From positions 434,001-498,000 of the forward strand of contig NZ_CP045488.1 in the NCBI RefSeq assembly GCF_009392895.1: 64,000 nt of DNA, given 5' to 3'. Both the position numbers and the translations under genes were made by a program. Positions within the stretch are counted from its first letter, which is position 1; each line of letters starts with the position of its first letter. Of this stretch, positions 42,507 to 52,052 are shown piece after piece. A model generated the notes under the pieces. The model saw only the letters and a list, made by a program, of their open reading frames with translations. It made no database searches and had not been told where the DNA came from. The DNA comes from Natronorubrum aibiense (lineage in GTDB: Archaea > Halobacteriota > Halobacteria > Halobacteriales > Natrialbaceae).

Positions 42507-44626
42507 CCACCAACGCTACGACCGACCCACTGCTCGCAGTCGAATCGCTTCGCACACAGTTCAAGACCGAAAACGGCACCGTCACCGCGGTCAACGACGT
42601 CTCGTTCACCCTCGAGCGAGGCGAAGTGATGGGAATCGTCGGCGAGTCCGGGGCCGGGAAAAGCGTGACCGCGAAGTCGATCATGCGCCTCATCGACTAC
42701 CCGGGTGAGATCGCCTCGGGCTCGGTCATCTTCGACGGCGAGGACCTCCTCGAACTCTCCGAAAAAGAGATGCAGCGCGTCCGTGGGAACAAGATTGCGC
42801 TGATCCCACAGGATCCGATGACCTCGCTCAATCCCGTGCTCACGGTCGGCCAACAGATCACCGAGACGATCCAACTCCATCAGGACGTCAGCGAGGACGA
42901 GGCTCGCGAAATCGCGATCGAGGCGATGGGCGAGGTCGAGATTCCGGACCCCGAATCGCGCATCGACGAGTACCCACACGAGTTCTCCGGTGGGATGCGC
43001 CAGCGCGTGCTCATCGCGATCGGCCTCGCCTGTGAGCCGGATCTCATCATCGCCGACGAGCCGACGACGGCACTTGACGTGACGACACAGGCGAAGATCC
43101 TCGAGTTGCTCAACGACCTCCGCGAGACGCACAACGTCTCGATTCTGATGATCACGCACAATCTCGGCGTCGTCGCCCAGACCTGCGACCGCGTCGGGGT
43201 CATGTACGCCGGGAATCTCATCGAGACGGGGCCGGTCGAAGCCATCTTCGACCGGCCGAGACATCCCTACACCCGGACGCTCATCGACGCGATTCCGGAA
43301 GTCGGCGCGGACCGAAATCGACTCTACGCCCTCGGTGGATCGATGCCCGATCTGCAGTCGCTACCTGATGGCTGTAACTTCGCCGACCGCTGTCCGCACG
43401 CGACCGATGACTGTCACTCCGGCGGCGATCCGGCGCTCGAGGCCGTGCCGGACGCCCCGGCGGGGTCGCACGCGGCGTGTTTCCGGACGGCCGAACTCGA
43501 TCTCTCGGAACCCGGCACCGAAACGGTCGGCGAACGCCGCCACCGCACGCAATCGACGGAGCCGCTGCTCGAGGTCACCAACCTCAAAAAGTACTTCTCG
43601 GCGGGTGACGGGCTGCTCGGCAACCTCTCGCTCGCCCGAACCGACGGGGGCGGACTGACGCTCGAGCGTCGATACGTCAAGGCAGTCGACGGTGTGAGCT
43701 TCAGTATCAACCGCGGCGAGACGGTCGGACTCGTCGGCGAGAGTGGCTGTGGCAAGTCGACCGTCGCCAGAACGGTTATGCAGCTGCTCGAGCCGACCGA
43801 CGGCGAAGTGTACTTCGATGGCCATCCGCTCCACGAGCTCGGCAAGTCCGACATCCGCAGCCTCCGCCAGGAGATGCAGATCATCTTCCAGGATCCGAAG
43901 AGTTCGCTCAACCCGCGCAAAACCGTCGGCCAAATCATCGGCCGCGGGATGGGAAAACACAACATCGCGACCGGGGACGAAAAACGCGAGCGAATCGAGG
44001 AGTTGCTCGAGCGCGTCGGGCTGGCGGCGAGCGATATCGACAAGTATCCCCACCAGTTCTCGGGCGGGCAACAACAGCGGATCGCCATCGCGAACGCCCT
44101 CGCCGTCGAACCGGATCTCATCGTCTGTGACGAACCCGTCTCGGCGCTAGACGTGAGCGTGCAGGCCCAGATCCTCAACCTGCTCGACGACATCCAAGAC
44201 GAGTTCGATCTCTCGTATCTGTTCATCTCGCACAACATCAGCGTCGTCCAGCACATCTGTGACCGCGTGGCCGTCATGTACCTCGGCAAGATCGCCGAGT
44301 TCGGTTCCGTCGAGCAGGTGTTCGAGCCCCCGTATCATCCGTACACGGAGAGCCTGCTCTCGGCCGTCCCCCACGCAAATCCGAACCGAGAGACGAAGCG
44401 GATTCTCCTCGAGGGCACAGTGCCCAGTCCGATGAATCCGCCTTCGGGCTGTCCGTTCCACACCCGCTGTCCGAAGAAGTTCGGCGGGGAGTGTGAACGG
44501 GACGAACCACACGCGAAACCGGTCGACGGGGACGACGACCACACGATCGCCTGTCACCTCTCCGAAGCGGAAATGTCAGAGCCACTCACCCACCAGCAGT
44601 CGGATGCAGAGGTCAAACAGCCGTGA
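42503..44626 (+). CDS. fused ABC ATPase (DppD-DppF type)
   Basis: A 707-residue protein with two complete ATP-binding cassettes. The first has Walker A GESGAGKSVT and signature FSGGMRQRVLIA; the second has GESGCGKSTVA and FSGGQQQRIAIA. Each ends with the family C-terminal CxxRCPxA-type cysteine cluster (DRCPHATDDC; CPKKFGGEC), which binds Fe-S or zinc in DppD/DppF. Bacteria usually encode the halves as separate genes, so the fusion fixes one-to-one assembly. The next gene overlaps its stop by 4 bp. Confidence 0.94.
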   Translation: MTTNATTDPLLAVESLRTQFKTENGTVTAVNDVSFTLERGEVMGIVGESGAGKSVTAKSIMRLIDYPGEIASGSVIFDGEDLLELSEKEMQRVRGNKIALIPQDPMTSLNPVLTVGQQITETIQLHQDVSEDEAREIAIEAMGEVEIPDPESRIDEYPHEFSGGMRQRVLIAIGLACEPDLIIADEPTTALDVTTQAKILELLNDLRETHNVSILMITHNLGVVAQTCDRVGVMYAGNLIETGPVEAIFDRPRHPYTRTLIDAIPEVGADRNRLYALGGSMPDLQSLPDGCNFADRCPHATDDCHSGGDPALEAVPDAPAGSHAACFRTAELDLSEPGTETVGERRHRTQSTEPLLEVTNLKKYFSAGDGLLGNLSLARTDGGGLTLERRYVKAVDGVSFSINRGETVGLVGESGCGKSTVARTVMQLLEPTDGEVYFDGHPLHELGKSDIRSLRQEMQIIFQDPKSSLNPRKTVGQIIGRGMGKHNIATGDEKRERIEELLERVGLAASDIDKYPHQFSGGQQQRIAIANALAVEPDLIVCDEPVSALDVSVQAQILNLLDDIQDEFDLSYLFISHNISVVQHICDRVAVMYLGKIAEFGSVEQVFEPPYHPYTESLLSAVPHANPNRETKRILLEGTVPSPMNPPSGCPFHTRCPKKFGGECERDEPHAKPVDGDDDHTIACHLSEAEMSEPLTHQQSDAEVKQP

Positions 44627-45282
44627 CGTTCTCGCTCTGTGCGACGGTCGACGGCCGCCACGGGGCCGCCGTCGCGACGAAAGCGATCGGCGTCGGATCG
44701 ACGGCCCCGTTCGTCTGCCGCCACGGCGCGGTCTGTACGCAAGCCATGACGAACACCCCGATCGGCGTTCGGGCGACGCGCCGACTCGCCGACGGCGATC
44801 CGATCGACGACGCCGTCGCCGCGTTGCTCGAGGACGACCCAGACGCCCCGCTCCGGCAGGTCCACGGCGTCGACCACACGGGCACGACCGTCGCGGTGAC
44901 GGGTGACGCGTGTGAGACGTGGGCCGGCGACCGCGAGGGCGAGGGGTACACCGTCGCGGGCAACATGCTCGTCGACGAGGGCGTCCTCGAGGCGGTCGCC
45001 GACGCCTTCGAGACCAGCGCCGATCGGCCACTCGACGAGCGACTCCTCGTCGCGCTTCGGGCCGGTGAGGACACAGGCGGCGACAAACGCCGTGAGCACG
45101 CACAGAGTGCCGCGCTGTCGGTGTTCGATCCGGACGAGCCGCGACTCGAGCACGACCTGCGCGTCGACGAACACGACGACGCCGTCACCGAACTCGAGCG
45201 TCTCCACGACATCGCGAGTACCACGGGTGCCGACTGGGCGGAGCGGTTCCCGGCGGTCGACATCCAGCGGCATCCAGAGTGA
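44623..45282 (+). CDS. DUF1028 family Ntn-hydrolase-like protein
   Basis: A 219-residue DUF1028 protein, a family with an Ntn-hydrolase-like fold whose substrates are largely unknown. It starts MTFSLCATVDGRHGAAVATK and has the conserved GVGSTAPFVCRHGAVCTQA and CETWAGDREGEGYTVAGNML. DUF1028 genes often occur with peptide transporters and amino-acid catabolism, as here. It overlaps the ATPase gene by 4 bp, so it belongs to the transport operon. A threonine or serine nucleophile at the processed N-terminus is possible but not proven. Confidence 0.9.
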   Translation: MTFSLCATVDGRHGAAVATKAIGVGSTAPFVCRHGAVCTQAMTNTPIGVRATRRLADGDPIDDAVAALLEDDPDAPLRQVHGVDHTGTTVAVTGDACETWAGDREGEGYTVAGNMLVDEGVLEAVADAFETSADRPLDERLLVALRAGEDTGGDKRREHAQSAALSVFDPDEPRLEHDLRVDEHDDAVTELERLHDIASTTGADWAERFPAVDIQRHPE

Positions 45283-45392
45283 GCACTCGGGACCGGCCGT
45301 CTCGAGCGCACACCGTCCGGAAGTGCAAAACGAGTTTCAAACGCAATCTGGAGAAATATATAATATATAATAGATAAGTTTAAAACCGACAT

Positions 45393-45449
45393 ATGTTTTC
45401 AAGTGAATTATTGGGTCGTTTAGAGCAAATTGTCGAAAAACACCTCTAA
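45393..45449 (+). pseudogene. possible gene fragment, 18 codons
   Basis: An ATG-started frame encoding MFSSELLGRLEQIVEKHL then TAA, preceded by AT-rich promoter-like sequence. It could be the start of a truncated gene, for example of a mobile element. Similarity is not established and it may be chance. Confidence 0.2.
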
Positions 45450-45530
45450 ACACACGGTAGCCCCGAACAGATCTAATTAGTCTCCCGATCCGGAGGCGTT
45501 TCGAACTCGAACACTGTACCGATCTAAAGT

Positions 45531-45554
45531 GCCGCTTGAGGTGTTCTCTGCGGC
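45531..45554. repeat. hairpin GCCGC/GCGGC, right flank
   Basis: Five-bp arms around TTGAGGTGTTCTCT, followed by ATAGGTCG at 45556-45563. The loop and following 8-mer resemble those at 35897-35946 (TTTGAGTGTT in the loop; ATAGGTCG), so the two could be ends of an acquired region. Confidence 0.4.
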
Positions 45555-45735
45555 CATAGGTCGATATCGCTATCCTGTGCAGGCAAATCGCGACATATTA
45601 TAGTATATCGTATATTTTGGGATAAATAACAGAAATAATAACTATTCCGACCCCCATAGACTCGAGTCGTAGACATCGCTGTCTGACGGAAAGGGCGTAA
45701 CTCGAGTGTTTGCTAGAAAACGGACGACGCGACGC

Positions 45736-48369
45736 TTACTCCCGCAGTTGCGCCTGCCACTCCTGAACTTTCGATAGCAGTTCGACTGGCGGTGTCGTGT
45801 TGACGTCGATTCCCTCGAGCTCCTCGAGCACTGCTTTCGTTTCTGGATCGATCGACTCGTCGTCTTCACGTGACCCGCCGCCGTCGGCGCTGGCCGGGCC
45901 GCGGAACTGGCCGCTCGAGACGTCGAACACCGCCTGGACGGGCTCGCTCGAGGCCCCACCTTTCGCTTCGATGGCTTTCTCCTCGCGCAGGCGCTCGAGA
46001 ACGTCCCTCGAGCGATCGACGACCGGCTCTGGCACGCCGGCGAGGTCGGCGACGTGAATGCCATAGGAACGGTCGGTCGGTCCGTCCCGAACCGTCCGGA
46101 GGAAGGTAACGTCGCCGTCGCGTTCGTCCGCGGCGACGTGAACGTTGGCGACGCGGGGTAGATTTTCGGCGAGGCCGGTGAGTTCGTGATAGTGAGTCGC
46201 GAAAAGCGTCTTCGCCTGCACTTCGTTGTGGAGATACTCCGTGGCGGCCCACGCGATCGAGATCCCGTCGTAAGTCGCGGTCCCGCGGCCGACCTCGTCC
46301 AAGATGACCAGTGACTCCTCGGTCGCGGTATGGAGAATGTTCGAGAGTTCGCTCATCTCGACCATGAACGTCGAGCGACCCTGTGCGAGTTCGTCGAGTG
46401 CGCCCACGCGGGTGAAGATGCCGTCGACGAGGCCGATCTCGGCCTCGCGGGCGGGGACGAAACTCCCGACCTGTGCGAGCAGGACGATACAGGCCACCTG
46501 ACGCATGTACGTCGACTTCCCGGACATATTGGGGCCGGTGACGACCAGAAAGCCCCGCTCCTCGTCGAGTTGGACGTCGTTCGGGACGAACTCCGTCGTC
46601 TGCTCGACGACCGGGTGGCGACCCTGCTCGATCTCGAGACGATCCCCACCGTGCAAGTCGGGCTTGACCCACCGGTTTTCGGCCGCGTGGGTCGCCAGAC
46701 TCGCGAGCGCGTCGACGGTCGCGAGCGTCCGACCGACGTCTTGTAGCAGTTCGGCGTGGACAGCGACCTCCTCACGGAGGTCCTCGAAGAGTTCGTACTC
46801 GAGGTCGCCGCGTCGTTCCTCGAGACGCAGGATCTCACGTTCTCTGTCCTCGAGTTCGTCGGTCGTGAACCGTTTCGAGTTTTTCAGCGTCTTGATCTGC
46901 TCGTAGTGGTCGGGGACGCCGTCGGCGGCGGATTTGCCGACCTGAATGTAGTAGCCATCGGTCTTGTTCCGGTCGACCGTGACGTGGGAAAGGCCGTGCT
47001 GGCGTTTCTCCCGGTCTGCGAGCGTCTCGAGCCACTCGATGACCTCATCGTGGCGCTCGATGAGTCCGTCGAGTTCCTCGTCGTACCCGTACTGGAAGAG
47101 TCCCCCCTGTGTCACCGTCGAGGGTGGTTCCTCGGCGAGTGCGTCTGCGAGCGTCTCTCGAAGGTCTCGAGCGGCCTCGCGGTCGGGCTGGTCGACGATC
47201 GCAGCCAGCGGCGAGGCCGCCAGCTCGGGGTTTGAGTCGATGGCCTCGGCGAGGTCGGGGAGGACGCCGAGCGTGTCCTGCACCGAGAGGAGATCACGAG
47301 CGTCCGCGCTGCCGTGGGTCGCCTTCGAGGCCAGCCGGGCTAGATCGTACGCCTCGCTCAGCACGTCTTGTATCTCGTCGCGAACCAGCGGCGCGCCGGC
47401 CAGCGCCGCGACGCTTTCCTGTCGCCGCTCGAGGACCGAAAGCGAACGGCGGGGCCGCTGGAGCCACTCTTTGAGACGGCGGCCGCCGGCGCTGGTCTCG
47501 GTGTGGTCGATCGTCTCGAACAGCGAGCCGTCGCCGTCGCCGTGCATCGTCTCGGTTATCTCGAGGTTGCGCTGGGTCGTCGCGTCGAGGGTGACGTGGT
47601 CGTCGCCGTGGTGGGCCTGAATTCGGGTCATGGAGGCGAGGACGCCGGTCCCCGTCTCCTCGACGTAGTCGAGAATCGCCCCGGCAGCCGAAAGCGCTGG
47701 CTCGCCGACCGAGAGGCGATCGACCGTCTCCCGGCCGAACTGCTCGCGAACGGTATGGGCCGCGCGTTTCGGGGCGAAGCTCTCGGTCTCGTGGAGCGTC
47801 AGCGCCGCGTCGATGCGCTCGCGAATTAGTCCCAGCAGGTCGTCGTCGGTTCGCGTCTCCGGACCGGGTAACACTTCGACCGGGTCGAACCGGTACAGTT
47901 CCGTCAGCGCGTCGTCAGCGTCGGCGGCGTCCGTGACCAGAAACCGGCCGGTCGTTACGTCGGCGAACGCGAGGCCGTAGGGGTCCGAGCCGCTGCCCTC
48001 GACCACCGCAGCGAGATACTGGGCGTCGGCGTCGGTCGTCTCGAGGAGCGTGCCGGGCGTGACGACGCGGACGATCTCGCGTGCGTGGCCGTCGTCGGTC
48101 TCGTACTGGTCGGCGACGGCAACCCGGTAGCCGCGTTCGACCAGCGCCTTGAGATACGGCGTGAGATCAGCGAGTGGAACGCCGGCCATCGGGTACGACG
48201 AGCCGTGTGAGGATTTCTGGGAGACCTTGAGATCGAGTTCGTCGCTGACGGTCTCAGCGTCCTCGCCGAAGAACTCGTAGAAGTCACCACACTGCATCGC
48301 CAGCAGGTCGGCGTCGGTGGATTCTTTGAGCGAAAAGAACTCCCCGACGATCCCCGTCGCCTCTGTCAT
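45736..48369 (-). CDS. mutS: DNA mismatch recognition protein MutS
   Basis: An 877-residue MutS1-type protein. The mismatch-recognition Phe-x-Glu is in GDFYEFF near the N-terminus; connector, lever and clamp domains follow; and the ABC-type ATPase has GPNMSGKST (Walker A), DEVGRGT and the switch TLFATHYHEL. The frame opens at 48456 and contains ATG 48390, but ATG 48369 gives MTEATGIVGEF and has TTTTAG about 26 bp upstream. It works with MutL, encoded at 28685-30895. Divergent from the universal-stress gene at 48509. Confidence 0.96.
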   Translation of the reverse strand: MTEATGIVGEFFSLKESTDADLLAMQCGDFYEFFGEDAETVSDELDLKVSQKSSHGSSYPMAGVPLADLTPYLKALVERGYRVAVADQYETDDGHAREIVRVVTPGTLLETTDADAQYLAAVVEGSGSDPYGLAFADVTTGRFLVTDAADADDALTELYRFDPVEVLPGPETRTDDDLLGLIRERIDAALTLHETESFAPKRAAHTVREQFGRETVDRLSVGEPALSAAGAILDYVEETGTGVLASMTRIQAHHGDDHVTLDATTQRNLEITETMHGDGDGSLFETIDHTETSAGGRRLKEWLQRPRRSLSVLERRQESVAALAGAPLVRDEIQDVLSEAYDLARLASKATHGSADARDLLSVQDTLGVLPDLAEAIDSNPELAASPLAAIVDQPDREAARDLRETLADALAEEPPSTVTQGGLFQYGYDEELDGLIERHDEVIEWLETLADREKRQHGLSHVTVDRNKTDGYYIQVGKSAADGVPDHYEQIKTLKNSKRFTTDELEDREREILRLEERRGDLEYELFEDLREEVAVHAELLQDVGRTLATVDALASLATHAAENRWVKPDLHGGDRLEIEQGRHPVVEQTTEFVPNDVQLDEERGFLVVTGPNMSGKSTYMRQVACIVLLAQVGSFVPAREAEIGLVDGIFTRVGALDELAQGRSTFMVEMSELSNILHTATEESLVILDEVGRGTATYDGISIAWAATEYLHNEVQAKTLFATHYHELTGLAENLPRVANVHVAADERDGDVTFLRTVRDGPTDRSYGIHVADLAGVPEPVVDRSRDVLERLREEKAIEAKGGASSEPVQAVFDVSSGQFRGPASADGGGSREDDESIDPETKAVLEELEGIDVNTTPPVELLSKVQEWQAQLRE

Positions 48370-48508
48370 ACCCGGTGACTGTCCTTCCATCGCTAAAACC
48401 CTGCGGGATCCGTGATGAACACGAGCCGTGTGATCGTCCACGATGACAGTCATCAACGCCGCGACAGAGTACTATTACGCTCCCTGCCCTAGAGGGGAGT
48501 AGTCCATA

Positions 48509-49339
48509 ATGGCTGCTCCCCGCGATCATCGCGTCCTCATTCCGGTCGATGTCCTCGGTGGCGAATCCGTTCCCGCGACAGTCATCGAAGCGTTCGCGTC
48601 GGTTCCGGTCGTCCTGCTCGGCTATCGCGAACTGCCCGACCAGACCGGGACGGATCAGGCGCGCGACCAGTACGGGGCGCGCGCTCGAGCCGAACTCGAG
48701 GAACTTCACACCGCGTTCGAAGACGCCGGCTGTCTCGACGTCACCTCCCGGCTCGTCTTCACCCACGATCGGCTCCAGACGTTCGAACGCATCGCAGTCG
48801 AAGCGTCGTGTGATGCAGTCTTGCTACTCAACCCGGCCCCCGTACTCGAGTCGATCCTCGTCGCGATCCGCGGGGAGGTCAATCTCGAGCACATCGCCCA
48901 GCACCTCGAGACGCTGCTTGCCGGCACCGACCTCACGGTGACGTTCTTCCACGTCGTCGACGACGAGACGGATCGTGAGCGTGGCACCGAACTCCTCGAC
49001 ACCGCCGTCGCCGCGCTGGCCGATACCGGCGTCGACCGCGGTCGAATCGACAGCTCGCTCGTCGTCGACGGCTCACCGACGGCGGCGATTCTCGACGCCG
49101 CACGCGGCCACGATCTGCTCGTCGTCGGCGAGAGTCGGCCGTCGATTCGCCGGTTCATCTTCCGAGATCGAGCAAAGACACTGGCGAAGGGAACGGTCGA
49201 TCCGGTGCTCGTGATTCGTGGTGAGTATCTCGAGGCCGACGACACCGAGCTGACGGTCGACGACACCGAGCTCCCGATCGACGGCGAGACGGACAAGTCG
49301 ACAGCCGACGATGCGGACGGCCCTGACAACGAGTCCTGA
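48509..49339 (+). CDS. universal-stress protein family, two-domain (paralogue A)
   Basis: A 276-residue protein with two USP-like halves. Residues about 1-125 start HRVLIPVDVLGGES; residues about 135-235 have the more typical VVGESRPSIRRFIFRDRAKTLAKGTVDPVLVIRG end. The Gly-x2-Gly-x9-G(S/T) ATP motif is degraded, so ATP binding is uncertain. The C-terminus carries a short acidic tandem repeat (DDTEL, twice). It is convergent with, and similar to, the gene at 49395-50144. Confidence 0.85.
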   Translation: MAAPRDHRVLIPVDVLGGESVPATVIEAFASVPVVLLGYRELPDQTGTDQARDQYGARARAELEELHTAFEDAGCLDVTSRLVFTHDRLQTFERIAVEASCDAVLLLNPAPVLESILVAIRGEVNLEHIAQHLETLLAGTDLTVTFFHVVDDETDRERGTELLDTAVAALADTGVDRGRIDSSLVVDGSPTAAILDAARGHDLLVVGESRPSIRRFIFRDRAKTLAKGTVDPVLVIRGEYLEADDTELTVDDTELPIDGETDKSTADDADGPDNES

Positions 49340-49394
49340 ACACGCTCGAGGCCCCGTCTCGCGGACCACTGGCCGACAATGCCCCCGAAGTCGG

Positions 49395-50144
49395 TCAAGA
49401 GTCGTCGACGACGTCGGACGGTGACGGCTGATCGGCGGCGTCCGCCGTGTCGTCACGGTCCGCCGTGTTCCGGACGACGAGCACCGGGCCGACCGACTCG
49501 GCGGCGACGCGTTCGGTCTCCTCGCCGAAGATGAGCGACCGAAGCGACGGCGCTCGCTCGCCCATGACGATCGCGTCGTGGTCGGCAGCGGCGTCGACGA
49601 GCGTCTCGAGCGGCGGTTCGTCGACCGCGAGTTCGGTCCGGACGTGGAGTCCCTCGTCGAAGAGGGTCACGGCGGCCGCCTCGAGGAGTTCCCGACCGGC
49701 GTGTTCGTCGTCGGTCGCGAGAAAGAGCGTGACGCCGATGTCGCGGTCACCGACGAGTTCGGTGACGAACGAGACGATCCGATCGACGGCGACGTCGCCC
49801 GTCAGGGCCACGAGTAGTTGATCGACTGGACCAGTCGCACCCGGGATGGCGTAGGCATCCGATCGCATCTCCGCAGCGATCCGATCGAACGTCTGTTTTT
49901 TGTTGTGGGTGAAGACGAGCCGATAGTCGGCAGTGCCGTCGTCGGCCCCGAATTCCGCCGCGAGATCCTCGAGGGCGGCAGTTGCCTGCGCTTCGAACTG
50001 CAGCCGCGCCTGATCGGGCGGCGTCTGTTCGGGCAGGACGTGATAGCCGAGTACAGTCACGTACATCGGCTCGAGCAACGTCGTGAGGCCGGCCGAGACC
50101 GATTCGCCCTCCAGAATCGCCAGTGGAACGAGTATGCGTGTCAT
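49395..50144 (-). CDS. universal-stress protein family, two-domain (paralogue B)
   Basis: A 249-residue protein with the same layout as its convergent neighbour: [59 protein letters not shown] and VMGERAPSLRSLIFGEETERVA match it segment by segment. Its start overlaps the stop of an APC permease (TAATG on the minus strand), so the two are coupled. USP partners of amino-acid permeases are frequent in haloarchaea and may regulate transport; this is inference. Confidence 0.87.
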   Translation of the reverse strand: MTRILVPLAILEGESVSAGLTTLLEPMYVTVLGYHVLPEQTPPDQARLQFEAQATAALEDLAAEFGADDGTADYRLVFTHNKKQTFDRIAAEMRSDAYAIPGATGPVDQLLVALTGDVAVDRIVSFVTELVGDRDIGVTLFLATDDEHAGRELLEAAAVTLFDEGLHVRTELAVDEPPLETLVDAAADHDAIVMGERAPSLRSLIFGEETERVAAESVGPVLVVRNTADRDDTADAADQPSPSDVVDDS

Positions 50145-51565
50145 TAGAGTTTCCCCTTGAGCGTCACGTCTCGGGCGTAGTAGAAATACCACCCGGCGGT
50201 GACGAGCATGATCGCGAGGCCGATGAGCTGTGAGGCGGGCTGCATGAACCCGATCAGGGCGAAGCTGGCGAGCGCCCCGAGCGCCGGGACGATGGGGTAG
50301 CCCGGCACTCGAAAGTCGGGATCGTACCACTCGGGCTCGTTGCGACGCAGCGCGATCAGTGCGACGCAGATGAGCCCGTACATAATGAGATGCAGGAAGG
50401 AGGCGACCTCGGCGAGCAGTTCCACCTGTCCGGTCGCCGTCAGCACGAGGATCGGCCCGCCGGCCATCCCCAGTGCGACGTGTGGCGTGCCGTAGCGAAG
50501 GTTGATCCGGCTCGCCCGCTGTGGGAGCAAGGCGTCCCTCGAAACGGCGTAAATTGAGCGAGACGTGCTGAGCACCGACGCATTGGCGCTGGACATCGTC
50601 GCGAGCAGCCCGCCGAAGACGATCGCAAACGCGCCGGCCGCACCGAGATAGTGGCGACCGACCTCGACCATCGCCGTCTCGCCGAGTTCCGCGAGGCGGT
50701 CGCTCCCGAGCGCGCTCGTCGAGACGAAGATCGTCACCACGTAGAGGACACCGACGATGAGCACCGAGCCGACCATCGCCAGCGGCAGGTTCCGGCCGGG
50801 GTCTTTCATCTCGCCGGCGACGGTTGCCACCTGCGCGAAGCCGAGATACGATGTGAACACGAGCGCCGCAGTCGTCAGTATCGGCAACGTCCCGAACGGT
50901 GCGAACTGTTCGGGTGCGGATGGCTCGCCGACGATTCCCGCCGCATCGAGGCCGCCATAGCCGAGGAAGACGACTAGGATCGAGAGCAACAGGGCGACGA
51001 TCCCGTTTTGGAGCTTTGCAGCGTTTTCCGTCCCAGTGACATTCAACACGGTAAACCCCGCGCCGAACAGCACCGCGATCGGGATCACGAGCTCGTTTCC
51101 GACCGCGATTCCGAGTTCGGCGAGCGTGTCGACGGCGTAGAAGCCAAAGCCGACGAGATAGAAGGCCGTCGCGAACACCAGCCCGAACCACAGCGAGAGC
51201 CCGACAACGGCTCCCGCGAGCGTGCCCAGCCCGCGCGAGATGAAGTAGTAGCCGCCGCCGCTTTTGGGCATCGCCGTCGCGAGTTCCGACGCCGGTAACG
51301 CGACCAACAAGGCGACGACGGCTCCGATCGCAAACGACGCTGCCGCGGCCGGTCCGGCGTTGCCCGCTGCGAGCCCGGGAAAGACGAAGATGCCCGCCCC
51401 GATCATCGTCCCGATCCCGATCGCGAGCCCGCCAGTGAGCCCGATCGTTCGCTCGAGTTCGGCGTCGTCAGTGATCGTCGCCTCGTCCGTTTCGATCGTT
51501 GGCTCGACCTGCGGAGACTCGCCTTCGATGTTGGTCCCCTCGGCCGACGGCGACGTGTCACCCAT
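50144..51565 (-). CDS. APC superfamily amino acid permease
   Basis: A 473-residue transporter with about 12 membrane helices. The first helix has [23 protein letters not shown], the APC sodium/amino-acid binding signature. A hydrophilic acidic N-terminal tail (about 35 residues) precedes it. Substrate is unknown, most likely an amino acid or polyamine. The downstream universal-stress gene is translationally coupled. Confidence 0.93.
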   Translation of the reverse strand: MGDTSPSAEGTNIEGESPQVEPTIETDEATITDDAELERTIGLTGGLAIGIGTMIGAGIFVFPGLAAGNAGPAAAASFAIGAVVALLVALPASELATAMPKSGGGYYFISRGLGTLAGAVVGLSLWFGLVFATAFYLVGFGFYAVDTLAELGIAVGNELVIPIAVLFGAGFTVLNVTGTENAAKLQNGIVALLLSILVVFLGYGGLDAAGIVGEPSAPEQFAPFGTLPILTTAALVFTSYLGFAQVATVAGEMKDPGRNLPLAMVGSVLIVGVLYVVTIFVSTSALGSDRLAELGETAMVEVGRHYLGAAGAFAIVFGGLLATMSSANASVLSTSRSIYAVSRDALLPQRASRINLRYGTPHVALGMAGGPILVLTATGQVELLAEVASFLHLIMYGLICVALIALRRNEPEWYDPDFRVPGYPIVPALGALASFALIGFMQPASQLIGLAIMLVTAGWYFYYARDVTLKGKL

Positions 51566-51646
51566 ACTGGCCGTGATTCACGCCGGGCCTATATTGTTAC
51601 TGTTGACTACAGATGGGTGGAAACGGGTCGCCGCCATCGTCGGCGA

Positions 51647-51976
51647 TCAGAACAGGACCCCGCCGAGTGGCACGTTCGTCTCTGGTTCGACGAGGACCGG
51701 GTACCCCTCCTCGTCGGGGACGCCGACGGTCAACACCTCGGATTTGAAGCCAGCGATCCGGACCGAGCCGAGCGTCGTCGCACAGAGTACCTGTCTCCCC
51801 TTGAGTTCCTCGGGTTCGTAGTGGTGGTCCAACTGTCCCGCCGACTGGACCTCACCGTGGTCCTCGCCGAGGTCGATCCAGAGCTTGGTCATCTTGGGCT
51901 TGTTGGCCTCGGGGAACGCTTTCGCCTCCAGCACCTCGCCGACTCGAATCTCGGCGTCGAACGGACTGTCGACCAT
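51647..51976 (-). CDS. tRNA-binding-domain protein (CsaA/MetRS-C type)
   Basis: A 109-residue single OB-fold domain of the EMAP/tRNA-binding type. Signatures are the start IRVGEVLEAKAFPEANKPK, then LWIDLGEDHGEVQSAGQL, and the end GVPDEEGYPVLVEPETNVPLGG. Such proteins bind tRNA non-specifically or act as chaperone-like factors (CsaA). ATG 51976 gives the natural domain start; the frame is open further upstream but without family similarity. Independent of its neighbours. Confidence 0.9.
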   Translation of the reverse strand: MVDSPFDAEIRVGEVLEAKAFPEANKPKMTKLWIDLGEDHGEVQSAGQLDHHYEPEELKGRQVLCATTLGSVRIAGFKSEVLTVGVPDEEGYPVLVEPETNVPLGGVLF

Positions 51977-52052
51977 GCGTCGTGGTATTCTCTGCCGCGA
52001 AAATGAGTCTTCCCGTTGCGGCATCCTGACACAAAACGATCCGTGGCCACCC

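Larger units (their letters stand above)
45283..45735. other. 453-bp AT-rich intergenic region
   Basis: No intact gene is seen. The sequence is AT-rich with TATAATATATAATA near 45360, a short ORF at 45393-45449, and a GCCGC/GCGGC hairpin at 45531-45554. It ends in AT-rich sequence before mutS. It may be a decayed mobile element or simply the boundary of the island. Confidence 0.5.
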
